Of a stretch of DNA of 14,977 nt, positions 14,121-14,977 are shown piece after piece (the first letter of the stretch is position 1; every line of letters begins with the position of its first letter). Below the pieces are notes generated by a model. That model worked only from the letters and a program-made list of their open reading frames with translations, did no database searches and was not told where the DNA came from. Made by a program: the position numbers and the translations under genes. The stretch is from an uncultured bacterium (GTDB lineage Bacteria; Bacillota; Clostridia; Oscillospirales; Oscillospiraceae). The stretch spans positions 1 through 14,977 of the forward strand of contig CAJMLC010000029.1 of NCBI GenBank assembly GCA_905214155.1. The letters are read 5' to 3'.

Positions 14121-14846
14121 ATGTTCACACCGCAGGAAATTCAGGAACAAACCTTTTCCAAGGCCGTCTTCGGCGGCTATGACATGCAGCAGGTCGATGA
14201 TTTTCTCGAACCGCTGACCGAGGATTATATCGCGCTCTACAAGGAAAACTCCGTGCTGAAGTCCAAGATGAAGATCCTGGTCGAGAAGCTGGAGGAATAC
14301 CGCGGGCAGGAGGCGGCCATGAAAAAGACCATGGCCGAGGCCCAGGCCAAGTGCGACAAGATGCTCGCCGACGCCAAGGCGCAGTGCAGCGCCATGGTGC
14401 AGACAGCGGAGGACGGCGCGGCCAAGCAGAAGGTCGAGGCCGACATCGCCGCGGAGCAGGAACGGCTGGAGTACGCGAAGCAGACGGCGCTGAACTTCAT
14501 CAACGTCATCGAGGGCGACATCAAAGGGCATCTCGAGCTGCTGGAACAGCTCAAGGGCCGCGACCTGACCGTCGAGGAGAAGAAGCCGGAACCGCCGAAG
14601 CACGCCAAGCCATACGACTGGCAGGCCGACAGCGCACCGTCGCTCGTGGTGGACACGTCCAGCAAGCACACGCAGGACATCGCGGACGAGATCTCCGAGA
14701 ATCTCGAAAAGCTCGTCGGCAGCGAGCCGGAGCCTGACGTCAAGGTTGCCCCGGCGAAGCCCGCGCAGACCCGCATGGACAGCGCCACGATCAAATTTGA
14801 CAATCTCAAATTCGGGAAGAATTACGATCCCACAAAAGAATCGTAA
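14121..14846 (+). CDS. divIVA: DivIVA-domain cell pole/septum protein
   Basis: This 241-residue coiled-coil protein resembles DivIVA, which gathers at negatively curved membrane (septa and poles) and recruits division, wall-growth or chromosome-anchoring partners. The N-terminal domain has TPQEIQEQTFSKAVFGGYDM and QQVDDFLEPL, the lipid-binding region of the family. A long coiled coil follows (about 32-150), then an acidic, Pro-containing tail ending FDNLKFGKNYDPTKES. It is longer than Bacillus DivIVA (164 residues) because of the tail of roughly 80 residues. The ATG follows AAGGAGG by nine bases. It is the last gene of the cluster, with a strong terminator five bases after the stop. The exact partner set cannot be inferred. 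Confidence 0.93.
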   Translation: MFTPQEIQEQTFSKAVFGGYDMQQVDDFLEPLTEDYIALYKENSVLKSKMKILVEKLEEYRGQEAAMKKTMAEAQAKCDKMLADAKAQCSAMVQTAEDGAAKQKVEADIAAEQERLEYAKQTALNFINVIEGDIKGHLELLEQLKGRDLTVEEKKPEPPKHAKPYDWQADSAPSLVVDTSSKHTQDIADEISENLEKLVGSEPEPDVKVAPAKPAQTRMDSATIKFDNLKFGKNYDPTKES

Positions 14847-14851
14847 CGTAT

Positions 14852-14886
14852 GCCCCGCGCATCACCGATGCGCGGGGCTGTTTTTT
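14852..14886 (+). terminator. Strong intrinsic terminator after divIVA
   Basis: A perfect 12-bp stem, GCCCCGCGCATC (14852-14863) with GATGCGCGGGGC (14867-14878), has a 3-base loop. It is followed by TG and six T residues (14881-14886). It begins five bases after the divIVA stop codon and marks the end of the miaA/hfq-to-divIVA transcription unit. Confidence 0.95.
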
Positions 14887-14915
14887 GCTGAAAAACACGG
14901 GCGAGCGATGGTCGT

Positions 14916-14975
14916 CCGCTTCTTTGCGCCCCCATTCTTTTCTTTCTCTTTTTGAGAAAGAAAAGAACCGCCGCG
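14916..14975 (+). repeat. Dispersed hairpin repeat, copy 2
   Basis: This is the reverse-complement partner of 10264-10324. Its core is TTCTTTTCTTTCTC (14935-14948) and GAGAAAGAAAAGAA (14954-14967), a perfect 14-bp inverted repeat with a TTTTT loop. It starts 29 bases after the T run of the divIVA terminator and may continue past the window edge. The loop is one base shorter than in copy 1. Confidence 0.85.
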
Positions 14976-14977
14976 GC

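Overview
The window is a GC-rich, gene-dense stretch of a bacterial chromosome. It suggests a spore-forming Gram-positive of the class Clostridia, most likely an Oscillospiraceae-type gut or anaerobe lineage. The reasons are a LysM-GH18 spore-cortex hydrolase, a MutL with the endonuclease motif, SepF and DivIVA, strong AGGAGG-type ribosome binding sites, TTG starts, and sigma-A-like promoters. The assignment rests on gene content and style, not on any search. Everything protein-coding looks like core genome. I see no phage, CRISPR, transposase, tRNA or rRNA.

Left part, minus strand (1-1912): the 5' part of pgk (cut by the window edge), trmL (tRNA wobble 2'-O-methyltransferase) and ung (uracil-DNA glycosylase). 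trmL has its own clear promoter. The 216-base trmL-pgk gap holds a 153-base unit bounded by short inverted repeats, with a long imperfect hairpin and a terminator-like stem inside. It looks like a small MITE-like or structured intergenic element.

Middle, plus strand (2008-10090): a sleL/yaaH-like spore cortex hydrolase, then a promoter with an extended -10 driving miaB, mutS, a CPBP-family membrane protease gene and mutL in close succession. MutS and MutL carry the residues of an active mismatch-repair pair, plus candidate beta-clamp-binding peptides.

Right part, plus strand (10374-14846): miaA, hfq, a HlyD-like membrane-anchored adaptor gene, yggS, sepF and divIVA, closed by a strong intrinsic terminator. 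This joins the conserved mutL-miaA-hfq block to a yggS-sepF-divIVA cell-division block. A near-consensus sigma-A promoter lies inside the yggS coding sequence and would drive sepF-divIVA separately. Inverted repeats overlap the translation starts of both hfq and the HlyD-like gene, suggesting translational control or coupling.

A 60-base dispersed repeat with a perfect 14-bp pyrimidine/purine hairpin occurs twice in opposite orientation: in the 283-base mutL-miaA gap and just after the divIVA terminator. Functionally the window combines DNA repair (ung, mutS, mutL), anticodon-loop tRNA modification (trmL, miaA, miaB), RNA-based regulation (hfq) and septum/pole organisation (sepF, divIVA). I found no convincing new multi-gene system. 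The most interesting signals are the non-coding elements and two unexplained passenger genes: the CPBP protease in the repair operon and the HlyD-like protein in the division operon.
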